This document shows positions 1 to 11,081 of a DNA stretch of 64,000 bases, in pieces. The DNA comes from Buddleja alternifolia (taxonomy: Eukaryota > Streptophyta > Magnoliopsida > Lamiales > Scrophulariaceae): the NCBI GenBank assembly GCA_019426215.1, contig CM033401.1, positions 16,497,134 through 16,561,133 on the forward strand, written 5' to 3'. The translations under genes were made by a program, and so were the position numbers. The notes beneath the pieces were generated by a model. That model was given only the letters and a program-made list of their open reading frames with translations, was not told the DNA's origin and made no database searches. Every line of letters begins with the position of its first letter. The first letter of the stretch is position 1.

Positions 1-1
1 T

Positions 2-2053
2 AATCTCGAGGGATATGGTGTACATGGGCAATGTGCATGCCCCATATGTGTCAAGAGTACAGATCAATATAGACTCCCACACTCTCAGAAATATGCATTC
101 CAAGGGCATCGAAGATGGTTGAATCGAGAACATCGATATCGTCGGTGGAAGAAAGCTTTCAATGGGAGCATAGAAGAATGTCGAGCTCCTAAGTGTTTGA
201 CCGGTGAAGAGGTGTTTGAGAATGTAAAAGACTTGGATATCAAGTTCGGAAAGACTTTTGCAGGCGGCCTTGCAAAAACTGGGTGGAAAAAAAGGTCAAT
301 TTTTTTTGATTTGCCGTATTGGAAATCTTTACATGTTAGACATTTTCTTGATATAATGCATATTGAGAAAAATGTATTTGATAGTGTCATTGGTACTCTT
401 CTAAATGTGCCCGGCAAGACAAAAGATGGAGTAAAGGCAAGGTTGGACTTAGTTGAAATGAAGATAAGAGGTAAATTGGCACCAACAATGAAGGGAAAAC
501 GTACTTATTTACCTCCAGCAGCTCACACGCTATCTAGAAAAGAAAAAATTGCATTATGTGAGTTTCTTTGTGGAGTGAAAGTTCCCGAAGGGTATTCTTC
601 GAACATTAGCAGTCTTGTATCAATGAAGGACTTGAAGCTAAAGCATATGAAGACTCATGATTGTCATGTAATCATGGATCATTTGCTGCCAATTGCTTTA
701 CGGGCCATTCTGCCAAAAAAGTGAGAGAAACGATAACTAGATTGTGTTTCTTCTTCAAAGCAATGTGGAGCAAGGTGTTTGATCCTGAACAATTGCCTGC
801 ACTTCAGAAACAACTTGTCCTCACTTTGTGTGAGCTTGAGATGTATTTCCCACCCGCGTTTTTTGATATAATGACTCACCTACCTATTCACTTGGTTAGA
901 GAGACACAACTTTGTGGACCAGCTTTTATGAGATCTATGTATCCGGCTGAGCGTTATATGAAGGTATTGAAAGGCTATGTGAAAAATCGTAGCCGGCCGG
1001 AAGGTTGCATTGTTGAGCGGTACATAGTTGATGAAGCTATTACATTTTGCACAGAATATCTGAATGATTCTAACGTTGCAGAGCTTCAAAAGTCTCCTGT
1101 TGGGGGGGGGGGGAACAGAAGGAGAAAGCGTAATTGGAAAGCAATTAGTGAGTGTTCCTAGCACACAAAAGGATCAGGCACACCTATATGTGCTCCACAA
1201 CACCGATGAGGTTGAGCCATATGTCGAAGAGCACAAGGACCAACTTAGGAGAATAAATTCAAGTAAAAATGAAAGTTGGATTTCAAGAGAACATAACAAG
1301 AGTTTTATCGATTGGTTCCGAAAGTGTATTCAAGAGAAACAAAATGAGAATTCACTTTCAGTTACAGATAAATTGGCACGGTTGTCGGTGGGCCCGGGCA
1401 GATTCGTATTTTGTCATTCGGGTTATCGTATAAATGGTGTCACATTTTATACAAAAGACCAAGATGAACGGAGTACAATGCAGAATAGTGGGGTGAGTCT
1501 TGTAGCTGAAGCAATGCATATCTCAAGTGCGAAAGATAATAGCCCTATCTATGCCACTTTACCATATTATGGGGTGATTGAACGTATATGGGAGTTGGAT
1601 TACAGTTGGTTTCGGGTGCCTGTATTTGGGTGTAGGTGGGTTGACCATAAAAATGGTGTCGATGATAGTGAAATAGGTTTTACTCGAGTAGACCTTGAAA
1701 AGGTGGGATACAAAGATGAACCTTTCATTTTGGCATCTCAAGCTAAACAAGTGTTTTTTGTCACCGATCCTGTCGATAAGAGGTGGTCCATTGTTTTATC
1801 GGCAAACAAAAATACTTGTATTGAGGATGATGGCCTATATAATGAAGATGATGGAGGAAATCCTATCTTAGGTGGTTCACAATCCACAAATAGTGACGGT
1901 GACTTGGATATCAGTGATGATGAATTGTATATGCGAGAAGATCACCAAGAAGGGATATGGATTAATCCTTCTGTTCGTCGGCGTACTAAACAAAATGGTC
2001 GTACTGAGGGATCACAAAATATTAGTAAACCAGCGACAAAAAGAAAACGATGA
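2..2053 (+). pseudogene. TNP2-type CACTA transposase (5' end outside window), two frameshifts
   Basis: This would be the catalytic transposase of the CACTA element, which excises and reinserts it in the nucleus. The reading frame is already open at base 2, so the N-terminus lies upstream. The first segment (to about 724) carries TNP2 signatures such as CACPIC, WKKRSIFFDLPYW and the MHIEKNVFDS block. A DUF4218 segment follows (about 736-1060, FFKAMWSKVFDPEQL ... PAERYMKVLKGYVKNRSRPEG). The last segment has a DUF4216 domain (about 1557-1800, YYGVIERIWELDY ... VPVFGCRWVD) and an acidic, then Lys/Arg-rich C-terminus. The frame shifts twice, once at an A run near 715-720 and once at a 12-G run at 1102-1113. 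Both sites are mononucleotide runs, so sequencing error is as likely as true inactivation. The stop is TGA at 2051-2053. Confidence 0.88.
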
Positions 2054-2407
2054 AAGGTATTTGAACTTATTTGATAATTATATGAGTAACTTATTTGAAC
2101 TCTTTTGTTAAGTATGCAGTTAAAGTGTAAATTATATTGAACCAGCTTGTAATATTATATTAGTGAATGAGTTACACTAACTTCTGTATTTTTTTGCTTT
2201 TGTAGGTCGATACCGTATACCACCACAGTCACCCTCTCCTCCGCCACTACCACGACGACCACTACCAATGTAAGCTTATCAATATTTGGTTTTGTACTTT
2301 TTGATGTGATTTATATGATCCAACTGATTAATGATGTGATTAATGCATATATATTTATTTTCGTTTGTTGTTGAAATATTTGAATTTTCACTTATGAAAT
2401 CTTGTAG

Positions 2408-5400
2408 ATGGATTCTGGAGGTGCTGCAAACCCAAGTGTTGAAAGTGAGATACGGAGAGGTATTACAGCAATGAAGAAAGTAATAAAGGCCAAAAGTAAA
2501 GGCATAAAGCTACAAGTTGGTTGGAACGATTATGGTCAACCAGTTGACCCAAATAAATCAACTTTTGTTGGTTACATTGGCGTGATAGCTCGTGACAGGG
2601 TCCCTATTACTATCAGTGATTGGCGCAGCGTCCCTGCAGCAATAAAATATGCCATTTGGAATGAAATAGCTGTAAGTTAGTTATTATATATTATGTTTTT
2701 TTTAATTGGTAAATGTAGTTTTTTTTCTCTAAATTAACATTTTTTATATACTTTGTTCTTTGTTTTTTATAGTTGGCCTTTGATATTGACGAAAGTAGAC
2801 AGAAGTTCGTCTTAGCCGAGGCTGGGAAGCTAGCTCGAAACTACAGGAGCTACTTGACCAGAATCTGGGTAGAGGATGATGATGGGAACATTAATTCAAG
2901 CCCACCCGAAAAATATCGTATATCTCAAGAAGATTGGACAAAATTTGTAGAATTACGCCAAAGTGAAGCTTTTCAGGTAATTATTTTAATTTATGGTTTC
3001 ATTTTAAATTATTTGAAACTATATACATTGACTAATGCCTTGATTATATAATGAACAGCAACTACGTAAGGACAATTCTGAAAGAGCAAAGGACCCTGAA
3101 TATCCTTACAGGGCATCACGTCTTGGATATGCTCAAGTGGAGTATATTGAGGTACGTAGTTCGTTACAAGTTGTAATTCTAATCAAATTTCCTTACAAAT
3201 TTTCTAATCAAATTTCCTTAATTACAAATTTTCTAATCAAATTTATTTCCTTACAAATTTTCTTATATAGAAGCATAAAAGAAAGGATGCTGGGTCAGAT
3301 GTCACAGAGGTGACACGAGCACTAGTGTGGAGGGTTGCACATTCTGACAGCCAGAACAAGATTGATAATGTCAATGTTAAAAGAGTAGTGGAATCAATGG
3401 TGAGTTATTTGCAATTTTAGTTATATAGTGTGTTGTATGCTTTTTTAAAAATAATTTTAAAATAACAAATTTTTGTATTTTTTAAATGTATTATTACAGG
3501 AAAGCTTATCACAGGAGGGTAGCCACAGTGGACCCGAGAAGACCCGGAATGATATACTGGCTATAGCTCTTAAAAAGAAGGAGCATCCGGGTCGAGTTAG
3601 GGGTGTAGGCTTTGGGGTATCCCAAACAGATTACTTTTCGGATTCAAAGCCTTCAAAAAATACGGTGATTGATAACTTGCAAGACACGGTTCAAATGCTC
3701 ACTCAATCACTATTTGAATTGCGACGCGAGTTTGAGCAGCATAGGGCGTCTGGGTCGTCGCAGCAGCCACATACAGAAGAGGCGGTTTCTTTGAAAGATA
3801 GCTGCCCAGAAGTGAAAGACCTTCCTCAGGTAATTAATGAAAAGCATATTGTTTAGTGATAATGTAACTTACAATCCTATATTTCTGTATGATATACAAC
3901 ATTTTCTAATATAATGGTATATATATATATATGTAGGATGTGGTGCAGTGTCAATTAGCACTTTCTACACCGTGTTATCGTTTGGTGGCAAGAGGAACAA
4001 TGTACAATCAACCAAAGGATAGAACATTGCATACATGTCCATTAGCCTCCCACCTCGTGAAAGTGTCGATTGACATTGCAATTGAAGATATTGCACCCTT
4101 ACCAGTCCCTCTCGATGATGAAGGAGTGTTCACAGTATCTGAGGCTGTGGGATACATGGTTGCTTGGCCTAAGAGTCTTGTGATTGTCGGTGATGCATCG
4201 GTACGTAATTATTATTAATAGCTAGTCATTATTAAATTATAACAATTGTTTAATGTTAATAAATATACTTTCATTGATAACGCCCACGTTTTGTTTTCTT
4301 TTGCTTATAGTCTCTCGGAAAATCCAAATCATCACTCGGAAAAAGCAAATCAGAGATGACGAAGCACTCACATGTCAAAAAAAAATACACCTCTTAGTGG
4401 CCAACCCTCCTGCTCCACCCCCTAATTCACTTGCAATTCTTGAAAGGTTCTTTGGGATGATGGCTGCTGATAACACTATCCGGATAGACATACCCGAGGA
4501 AATCTTCAATATCCCCTTTCCAGAATATATTGGGCGGGAGGAGATCGGTGACTTTGTGCATAAAGAACAGATAGGAGCCTCTATCATTACTGCTTACATC
4601 AAGTAAGTTTTTAAATATTAATTAAGAAAAAGTAAGCTTTTAATTAAATTATTTTACTGCATTAATTTGAACTATGTTTATTTTTGTTACTCAAATTTAT
4701 TTTATGCTCAATTGTAGGTGTTTGTGGGTTAATCACGTGGTCCCCGAACAAAAACAAAATAAATTCGGGTTCCTTAGCCCACATTCTATATCTGCGGCAG
4801 CAGGAATTACTCCCACGCAGCTTGTTGACAAATCGCAATATATAGCAAATACTATGATAGGTAGTGCACTGGAGGGGAAGTTGTTTCTTGCACCTTACAA
4901 CTCCGGGTGAGCTACTAAAGACACATTGTTATTTTGTAAAATTTGTTACGTAGGCATAACTAATTTAAAATTTTCTTTTGAATATGCTGATTAGGGGCCA
5001 TTGGTTGTTGCTCGTGATTGATCCAATTAAAGAGATCGTTTATTATTTGGATTCTTTGCACGGTAATCCAAATAACCGACATGATATGAAAGATATGATC
5101 AATCAGTAAGTTTTATCATTCAATTAAATGTATCCATTATATTATATTTAATATTAAGTTTAAAGTATATATATTATAACTAGACTTCATATATATATAT
5201 TTGCTTGATATTGACATATTTCCTTGATTTTTGATGTTTTTAACAGCGCTGTCTTGATGTTTCGAGCAAATAAAAACAACCAAAAGATCAAATCAAAAAA
5301 CAAGGCCTGTACATGGAGTTGTATACAGGTTAGTTTAATTATATTATTTTAATTATAGTTTCAAGAAATTATTCGTATAAAAGTTATTTGTTCTAATACA

Positions 5401-5756
5401 ATTTTGATTTGAATTTAATTTGTAGTGCCCCATTCAAATAAATGCCATAGATTGTGGGTTCTTCGTCATGAAATTCATGAAAGATATTATTAGACACAGA
5501 GAATCTATAATCCCACCGACGGTATGCATAATCCTAATTAATATTAATCAAATTCTAATGTCCCTTTTAAGTTATTAAACATTTTTGTTGGATTTTAATA
5601 TTTGTCTTGCAGTACTTTGCTGATTGTCAGTACGCCACTTACACTATAGAGCAACTTGATGAAGCACGTTCTGAATTGGCACAATACATTTTAAATGCGC
5701 TTTTGATATGCCGGCGGTGTAAGTTGAAAATTATTGTAAATTTTTATTTGATTTAA
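2408..5756 (+). CDS. CACTA second gene: Tnp24-like N-terminus with C-terminal Ulp1 (C48) cysteine protease, spliced
   Basis: Twelve exons are readable between GT-AG introns: 2408-2671, 2773-2976, 3059-3151, 3271-3399, 3500-3829, 3937-4200, 4311-4602, 4718-4906, 4995-5105, 5247-5328, 5426-5521 and 5613-5756. The N-terminal half resembles plant Tnp24/Ptta-En-Spm accessory proteins (WNDYGQPVDPNKSTFVGYIG ... YRISQEDWTKFVELR) and has a coiled-coil-like segment (TVIDNLQDTVQMLTQSLFELRREFEQH). The C-terminal half is a SUMO-protease-like domain with its catalytic residues visible: His in GHWLLLVID, Asp in YYLDSLHG, Cys in INAIDCGFFVMKF. The protein would be nuclear or cytosolic; its substrate is unknown. 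Exon 7 shifts frame at an A9 run (4377-4385); the downstream frame is the protease one. A small exon at about 2206-2270 could link it to the transposase transcript. Start ATG 2408 is chosen as the first in-frame Met. Confidence 0.8.
3178..3262. repeat. Intronic tandem repeat, about three units
   Basis: Inside the third intron of the Ulp1-like gene, a unit of roughly 25-30 bp (core CTAATCAAATTTCCTTA followed by ACAAATTTTC) occurs about three times with small indels. It looks like slippage-generated intron sequence. No coding role is seen. Confidence 0.7.
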
Positions 5757-5980
5757 AAGCAGTGATTAGTTTATATTGGTTTATTGTAAACTCGTTATTA
5801 TTTGTAATTATTAGAGATTATTATTTGGTGAATGAAATTAATTTTGGATTTGAATTTGTTGTTTCTGTTGAGCAATTGGTTTGTTTTATGTGTTATTGAT
5901 GAGTTGAATTTTGAGCTTGTGGGAAGGATATAGCTCTAGCTGAAATTATAACAGAAAAAAATAAAAAAAATAAAAATCAC

Positions 5981-6180
5981 GTTACAGCGGTTCCGAAACG
6001 AACCGCTGTAACAGTGTTCACTGTTACAGCGGTTCGTTGATGAACCGCTGTAACAGTGAACCCTGTTACAGCGGTTCAGAAACGAACCGCTGTAACAGGG
6101 TTCACTGTTACAGCGGTTCATCAACGAACCGCTGTAACAGTGAACACTGTTACAGCGGTTCGTTTCGGAACCGCTGTAAC
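5981..6180. repeat. Perfect 97-bp inverted repeat (6-nt loop) in CACTA subterminal region
   Basis: Arms 5981-6077 and 6084-6180 are exact reverse complements when compared base by base; the spacer is AGAAAC. Each arm is itself built from alternating direct and inverted copies of TTACAGCGGTTC. CACTA subterminal repeats bind the element's TnpA-like protein (known for En/Spm). An almost 200-bp perfect palindrome is an extreme form and could give a long dsRNA if transcribed. Confidence 0.95.
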
Positions 6181-6221
6181 AGGCTACGGTTTTTACAGTT
6201 AATTTTTATTTTTATTTACCT

Positions 6222-6368
6222 ATTACAGCGGTTCGTTATTGAACCGCTGTAATAGGGCTCATTTTACAGCGATTTTTAACCGCTGTAATAGTAAACATAC
6301 CAATTACAGCGATACGTATTACAGCGGTTAAAACCGCTGTAATAGTGAAAAAAAAACCGCTGTAACAG
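6222..6368. repeat. Further subterminal repeats of the CACTA right end
   Basis: Shorter copies of the same motif, in both orientations and with TTACAGCGGT or ACCGCTGTAA cores, continue to the terminus. They include TATTACAGCGGTTCG, ACCGCTGTAATAG and ACCGCTGTAACAG. They are expected binding sites for the element's accessory DNA-binding protein. Confidence 0.85.
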
Positions 6369-6370
6369 AC

Positions 6371-6386
6371 CTCTTCTGTACTAGTG
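6371..6386 (-). repeat. CACTA right terminal inverted repeat
   Basis: Read on the minus strand this is CACTAGTACAGAAGAG, the canonical CACTA start. ATT at 6387-6389 is the presumed 3-bp target-site duplication. The left partner is outside the window. Confidence 0.88.
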
Positions 6387-7054
6387 ATTCATGATTGCAT
6401 AAGATATTTTACTCATTCACTTATGAGAGAATAAATTCCATATTGCAAATCAGTTAACAATGCTACTTGCCCATCAAGTCGCACTTCGAGGTCGATTCCA
6501 CCAACAGGCGATTTGAATCTAACTACTCTAATGACAAACTTGATGTCACAAGTACATCTTCAACTCGATTTCTCAGGTCAGAGGTTCACACGTACCTATC
6601 ACTACTTATCATTTTCATCATTGACCGTCAATGAGTGAATACCCATGTGATGAACTGATGCGAGCCGTGTTCGAACATATCAGTCCAACTGACACGTCTA
6701 TGATATAAGTTCCCACTACCATTTCCATAGTGTACGACTGACACTTTCTCTGTCGAAACTTACATCATACAAGTCTTTATTTAATATTGATGCCCAATCA
6801 ATATTTCTTAGACTTGTGAACCTTTTTAGATGTCAAGGGTCAAACCATTCTAGTGCCTTTCCTCCTATCCCATAGGAGGTAGAAGGTTTGCCTTGTCATC
6901 AAGGACTTTACGTTGTTTATTCACACCTTATAAATGCCTATAAGAAAACAACAATCAACTGCCTTATATTAATAGAAAAACCATAGTTTAGTTATAATGT
7001 TTATGCCCTATAAATCTATCCTCTTTATGGCATTCGAGGGCATATACTCTAACA
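6387..7054 (-). mobile_element. Copia LTR fragment (minus), U3-side half
   Basis: On the minus strand the segment starts TGTTAGAGTATATGCC at 7054. It carries blocks that also occur on the plus strand in the LTR at 11082-12590, for example TTGATGGGCAAGTAGCA after CGACCTCGAAGTGCG and the CATTAGAGTAGTTAGA block. The CACTA element interrupts it at 6386/6387, so the rest of this LTR lies left of the window. It is inverted relative to the copia pol relic to its right, so it is not that element's 5' LTR. Confidence 0.75.
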
Positions 7055-9559
7055 GGACGCCCCATGTGGGCTATTTCATGAGGGATTAAATTAGATTTAG
7101 TCTGTCTATGAAAATTCATTTGGATTTACTTTCACTTTGATTAAATATGATTTAATATTCTCATGATAGTTAAATAACTTTTAATTATTATAAATTAGCT
7201 TTTTCGATCGCATGAAAATTAAATTGATTCAATTTTACTTCGATAAATTTGATTTAGTCTTGGTACTAAAATCGAATGGGATTTAATTTTTTAATAGTCA
7301 AATTGGGTTTGATTATTAAATAAATTTGATTTATTTTATGCTCTTATTCACATATATGCTTGTGTATGTTATAAGCTCGTTTTATGTGATATTTACACCT
7401 CCCATGAACTTAGGTTTTATATTTATGTTTGAACATGCTTAAAATATATGTCGATTAGCCCATTGGCATGGGACGATCTAGAAAGTTGATGGAAGTGTGT
7501 ACATAGGTAGAATTACTAGGTATTTTCTATGCTTTATATGCATGTTTGCGCTTTATAAACTAATATGCAGAATTGAGACCTGTATGAAAATAATTAAATT
7601 CTCCCACATTTAAAAATATTAAGTTAGTAAAGGGTACTAGGTATCCTATCCTCCATTGAACTTAGGAGAAATTAAAATGATATTTAATATATAATATCGT
7701 CCCTAAGCAATGGGGGTTATATATTGAAATATATTTTAAATTTTTCCTAAGTGCATGAAATGCCGTTGGTCGAGAACAAATTCCACCCCAAATACCTGCA
7801 AAAGATTGCAAGGTGAAATTCAATTGTTAGACTGATAGATAGTTAGTGGGTTAAACTTAAATTATTCATATATCAATATGATCATTAAAAGGTTGAGATT
7901 TGATGAATAATGGACAAAAAGATTGAATCATCCATTTGATGGGTTGGTGCTGGACATCATTTTAATAGATTAATAGGCGGCATACTAGCAAAAGGTTGCA
8001 ACCTATTAAACTAGTTAAAGAATCCAATCACTCACTACAAAATCTATGCAACGAGATTTTCGAAAAAATTGTAGTGGGAGTGTGATGTTTCAAAAAATGT
8101 AGTGGGAGCCAAGTAAAATTAAAGTCCTAGTTTTACTTGTGTGCTATTTATAAACACCTAATGCAGATCTTAATTTATTTTCTGCATTTTAATATCTCTC
8201 TTAGACTAATAACACATTTTGTCCGAATCGGCCTAACCAAATCAACTGACTTGAAAACTTGAGAATGGTCTTTAGCTTAGAGTAGTTGAACTATATGCTT
8301 GAAGAAAACATTACTCAAGTCTAAGTATGGGACGACGAGTAGGGCAATTATATGAGGCGCACCGGATATAGAACTATGTGTTTTTAAAACTAGTGTTCTA
8401 TGACCGATTTTCTCAGCTTCTTATGTTCTGCATTCTAGAGTTAGTGCTCATGATTTAAGAACTAGAAAGAAGTGAAAAGCTGGAAGAATGAGAGCTGATT
8501 TATAGTGGAACCAGACATTGAGTCGTGGGTGTCCACATAAGATACAACTTTGTTCTTTTAAATATTCTAGACATTTTTTATAGTGTTGGATGATTGATTA
8601 GTTTTTCCAAATGGTACTAAGAAAGTTATAATTTCCTGACTAAGTAAAGAAATGATACTTTTTTAAGTTTGGTAATAACTACCTGACATTTATTTTGGAA
8701 ATAGATGTAGGAACATTGCATCCTTACTAAAATTGTTAACAATGATTTAAAAGTTCGGAATTAGTGTACTGTGAACATATATACTAAAGAGCGTAGTATG
8801 CTAGAGACAAACTAGAGAAATCGTTTGGCACCTAAGATTAGGTTATGCCTTAAGAGCATAAGATTCATGAGTTAGGAGAAACATGGGGGTAAAAGCCCAT
8901 TGGGATTGGATCCCTATTTAAACTTAAGAATCTCATCTCAAGGATAAGATGACTCAATCTCCCTTCACCGGGAAAATATTAAAGGGTCACTCAAGTTTTG
9001 AAGTTTGGTGCATACTAAAGTCTATGGTTGAAAATGGATATCAAATAAAGGCACTACGATTGGGCCGCCGTGAATTATATGATTGCCTAATTCGAATCAT
9101 TCTTAAAGGAATGTAGTATAGTTTCACAGCTGACACTTCCAGCGACTCTACAATTGAATAGGGCAGTAGCATGCAAGAACGAGCCATTGTTGGACATGAC
9201 TCATTCTATGCTAAACTACATGGAATTGCCCAATTCATAGTGAGTCATGTGCTGCTCATAGGTGAATCTTGAATAGATGTCCCTCCAAATTTATTCCTAA
9301 AGCAACATATCAGATATAGTGCAAGTGAAAGACTAGTCCTAAGTACATGAGGGTACGTCGATACCCAACCTACATATAAACGACAAAGGTAAAGAATCTG
9401 GAGGCTAAATCCTTAAAAGGACATTTGGTTGTCTCAAAAAAATTCAGTGGGAGACCTCTTTTACCTACATGATGATCGGAGGATCATTGTGGCCTTAAAA
9501 GCCACCATTATCGAAGATAAGATCATTTGAAAAAGTTAAGTTGGTAGAAAGATTGTTCT
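7055..9559. other. Non-coding relic DNA, probably decayed copia 5' internal region
   Basis: No ORF or intact motif can be supported. The first part is AT-rich. A block near 7575-7640 (TTAAATTCTCCCA, preceded by a GAGACC motif) resembles one near 63860-63920, so this family is present more than once. Short direct repeats (TGTAGTGGGAG near 8071 and 8099) occur. The block lies directly 5' of the copia RT relic in the same orientation, so it is probably the mutated gag/integrase part of that element. Confidence 0.5.
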
Positions 9560-11060
9560 ATAAGAACAAAACAAAACTTCTTAGGAGACTATTATTCAAG
9601 AAACCCAAACCCAACCCATTATAACACAACCAACAACTAATTGGTCTGGTAGAGTATCTCAGGCGCCTGAGAGATGTGTTCGTCTGCTACAAGGAAAACA
9701 TAAGTTGTATGTTGTAGCTGAGGGGATCCATGGGTACAATCCCTCTACGCATGACAAATCGATAGTGGATATGGACTCTACTAGAAGGTTAAGGCTATGA
9801 AAGTGATGATAGATTAGATGTTCTTTGAATCAATCCAAAACTCTAGTAGATCTCCCCGAGAGTATTGTACCCGTCGGAGGTTAATACATCTACAAGAGAA
9901 AGATTGATTCGAATGGAAAGGCCAGGCTAATGGCGAAATGGTGTAGTTAAAAGATGGGCATTGACTATGAGGAAGCCCTTTTTCCACAGCTATAATCAAA
10001 TCTACTAGAATCTTACTTTCCACAGTAACACACCAAGATTATGAAAATTTGGCACATGGATATGAAGACTCATTCATGAATGGATTCCTTGAAGAGGGCA
10101 TCCACAAAGAACAACCCAAGAGTTTCACATGAGGCCAATTCTCATAAGGTTGACAAGCTGTATGAATCCACTTGTGGATTTAAGCAGACCTTTCATAGTT
10201 GGAATCTTCACTTTGATGACATAATTGGAAATAAAAAATGAAGAAGAACCATCTGTGTGCAATAAGGCTAGTGGGAGCTAGATATCATTTTTAGTAGTAT
10301 ATGTAGAGGTTACTCTACAAATGGGAAATGATATGAGCTCATTGAGTTGAATCAAGACATAAATCTCAAGCATACACTCCATAAAAGACTTGGGAGTAAC
10401 CACTTTCATCCTTAGAATTTGTGTTTATGGAGATAGGGCAAATAGGATGATGGGGCCCTCCCAAGCCCTTTGCTTAGAATAAATCATAAAGAAGTTAGGA
10501 TAGAAGATCTGAGAAAGGACTCTTGCCGAATGAGGAAGAGCAATGGGTAGACTTAAGATATATTCTTCGTCTATGCCTTTGGAGAACTGATAGTGGAAAT
10601 TTATACTTATTCGGACTTTAAGTTTGATAAAGAAATCAAAATTCCACTTTGGGTCCGTATTTGCTCTCAACTGTGAAGTAGTAACCTGGAAGGTTTCCAA
10701 GTAAATTACTCCACTACTGAGAATGAATATAATATTGTCTTGGAGCCTTAGAGGTGGTCAAGGAACTTTGTTTGGATCTGAAGTTCGTGGTAGAACTTCT
10801 ATTGGTCCCTAGCATGGAGTTTGCATTTATCACTTTACTGTGATAAAATGGAGCTAAAGCACAAGATGGGGAACCAAGGTCTCACAAATCCAGACACGCT
10901 GAGAGATACAACATCTTTTGAGAGATCGTTGGAAAAGGCAATGTAGCCTTGTAGAAAATGAATCTCAACCGATAACACGGCTGACCCACTCACTAAGCCA
11001 CTATCACAGGCGATGCTAAAGTGACATTTTTAGAAGATGGGTATTATATATACCAATTGG
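9560..11060 (+). pseudogene. Decayed Ty1/copia pol (reverse transcriptase to RNase H)
   Basis: The frame is broken many times, but copia landmarks appear in order on the plus strand: a WSGRVSQAPERC-like block (~9640), VDLPESIVP (~9845), YIYKRKIDSNGKARLMAK (~9884), KMGIDYEEA (~9950), WHMDMKT and NGFLEEGI (~10050-10100), HKVDKLYE (~10145), an RNase H-like GSVFALN ... VVTWKVSK (~10650) and a TADPLTKPL end (~10980). This order matches the RT-RNase H half of copia polyproteins, which would copy element RNA into cDNA. There is no usable ORF, so it is dead. The PPT and 3' LTR follow directly. Confidence 0.75.
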
Positions 11061-11081
11061 TATAGAGTGCAAGTGAGAGAT

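Larger units (their letters stand above)
1..6386 (+). mobile_element. CACTA (En/Spm-like) DNA transposon, right-hand part
   Basis: A class II element whose left end lies before the window. The order is TNP2 transposase, then a spliced Tnp24/Ulp1-like gene, then a subterminal repeat block, then a terminus whose reverse complement starts CACTAGTACAGAAG at 6371-6386. The CACTA terminus and the TNP2-DUF4218-DUF4216 gene order are diagnostic of the superfamily. ATT follows at 6387-6389 as the expected 3-bp target duplication, but the left copy cannot be seen. The flank at 6390 is a minus-strand copia LTR, so the element inserted into an older LTR. Confidence 0.93.

Noticed and set aside
5936..6252. 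Overlapping ORFs on both strands coding for repeated MNRCNSEPCYSGS-like peptides
   Set aside because: They are translations of the perfect inverted repeat; identical peptides on both strands follow from the palindrome and not from a gene.
5981..6368. Regular short repeats that could suggest a CRISPR array
   Set aside because: Units alternate in orientation, have no unique spacers, and lie in the subterminal region of a plant transposon.
6387..11081. Treating the LTR at 6387-7054 as the 5' LTR of the copia element ending at 12590
   Set aside because: It is in the opposite orientation and its ends do not match; no PBS follows it.
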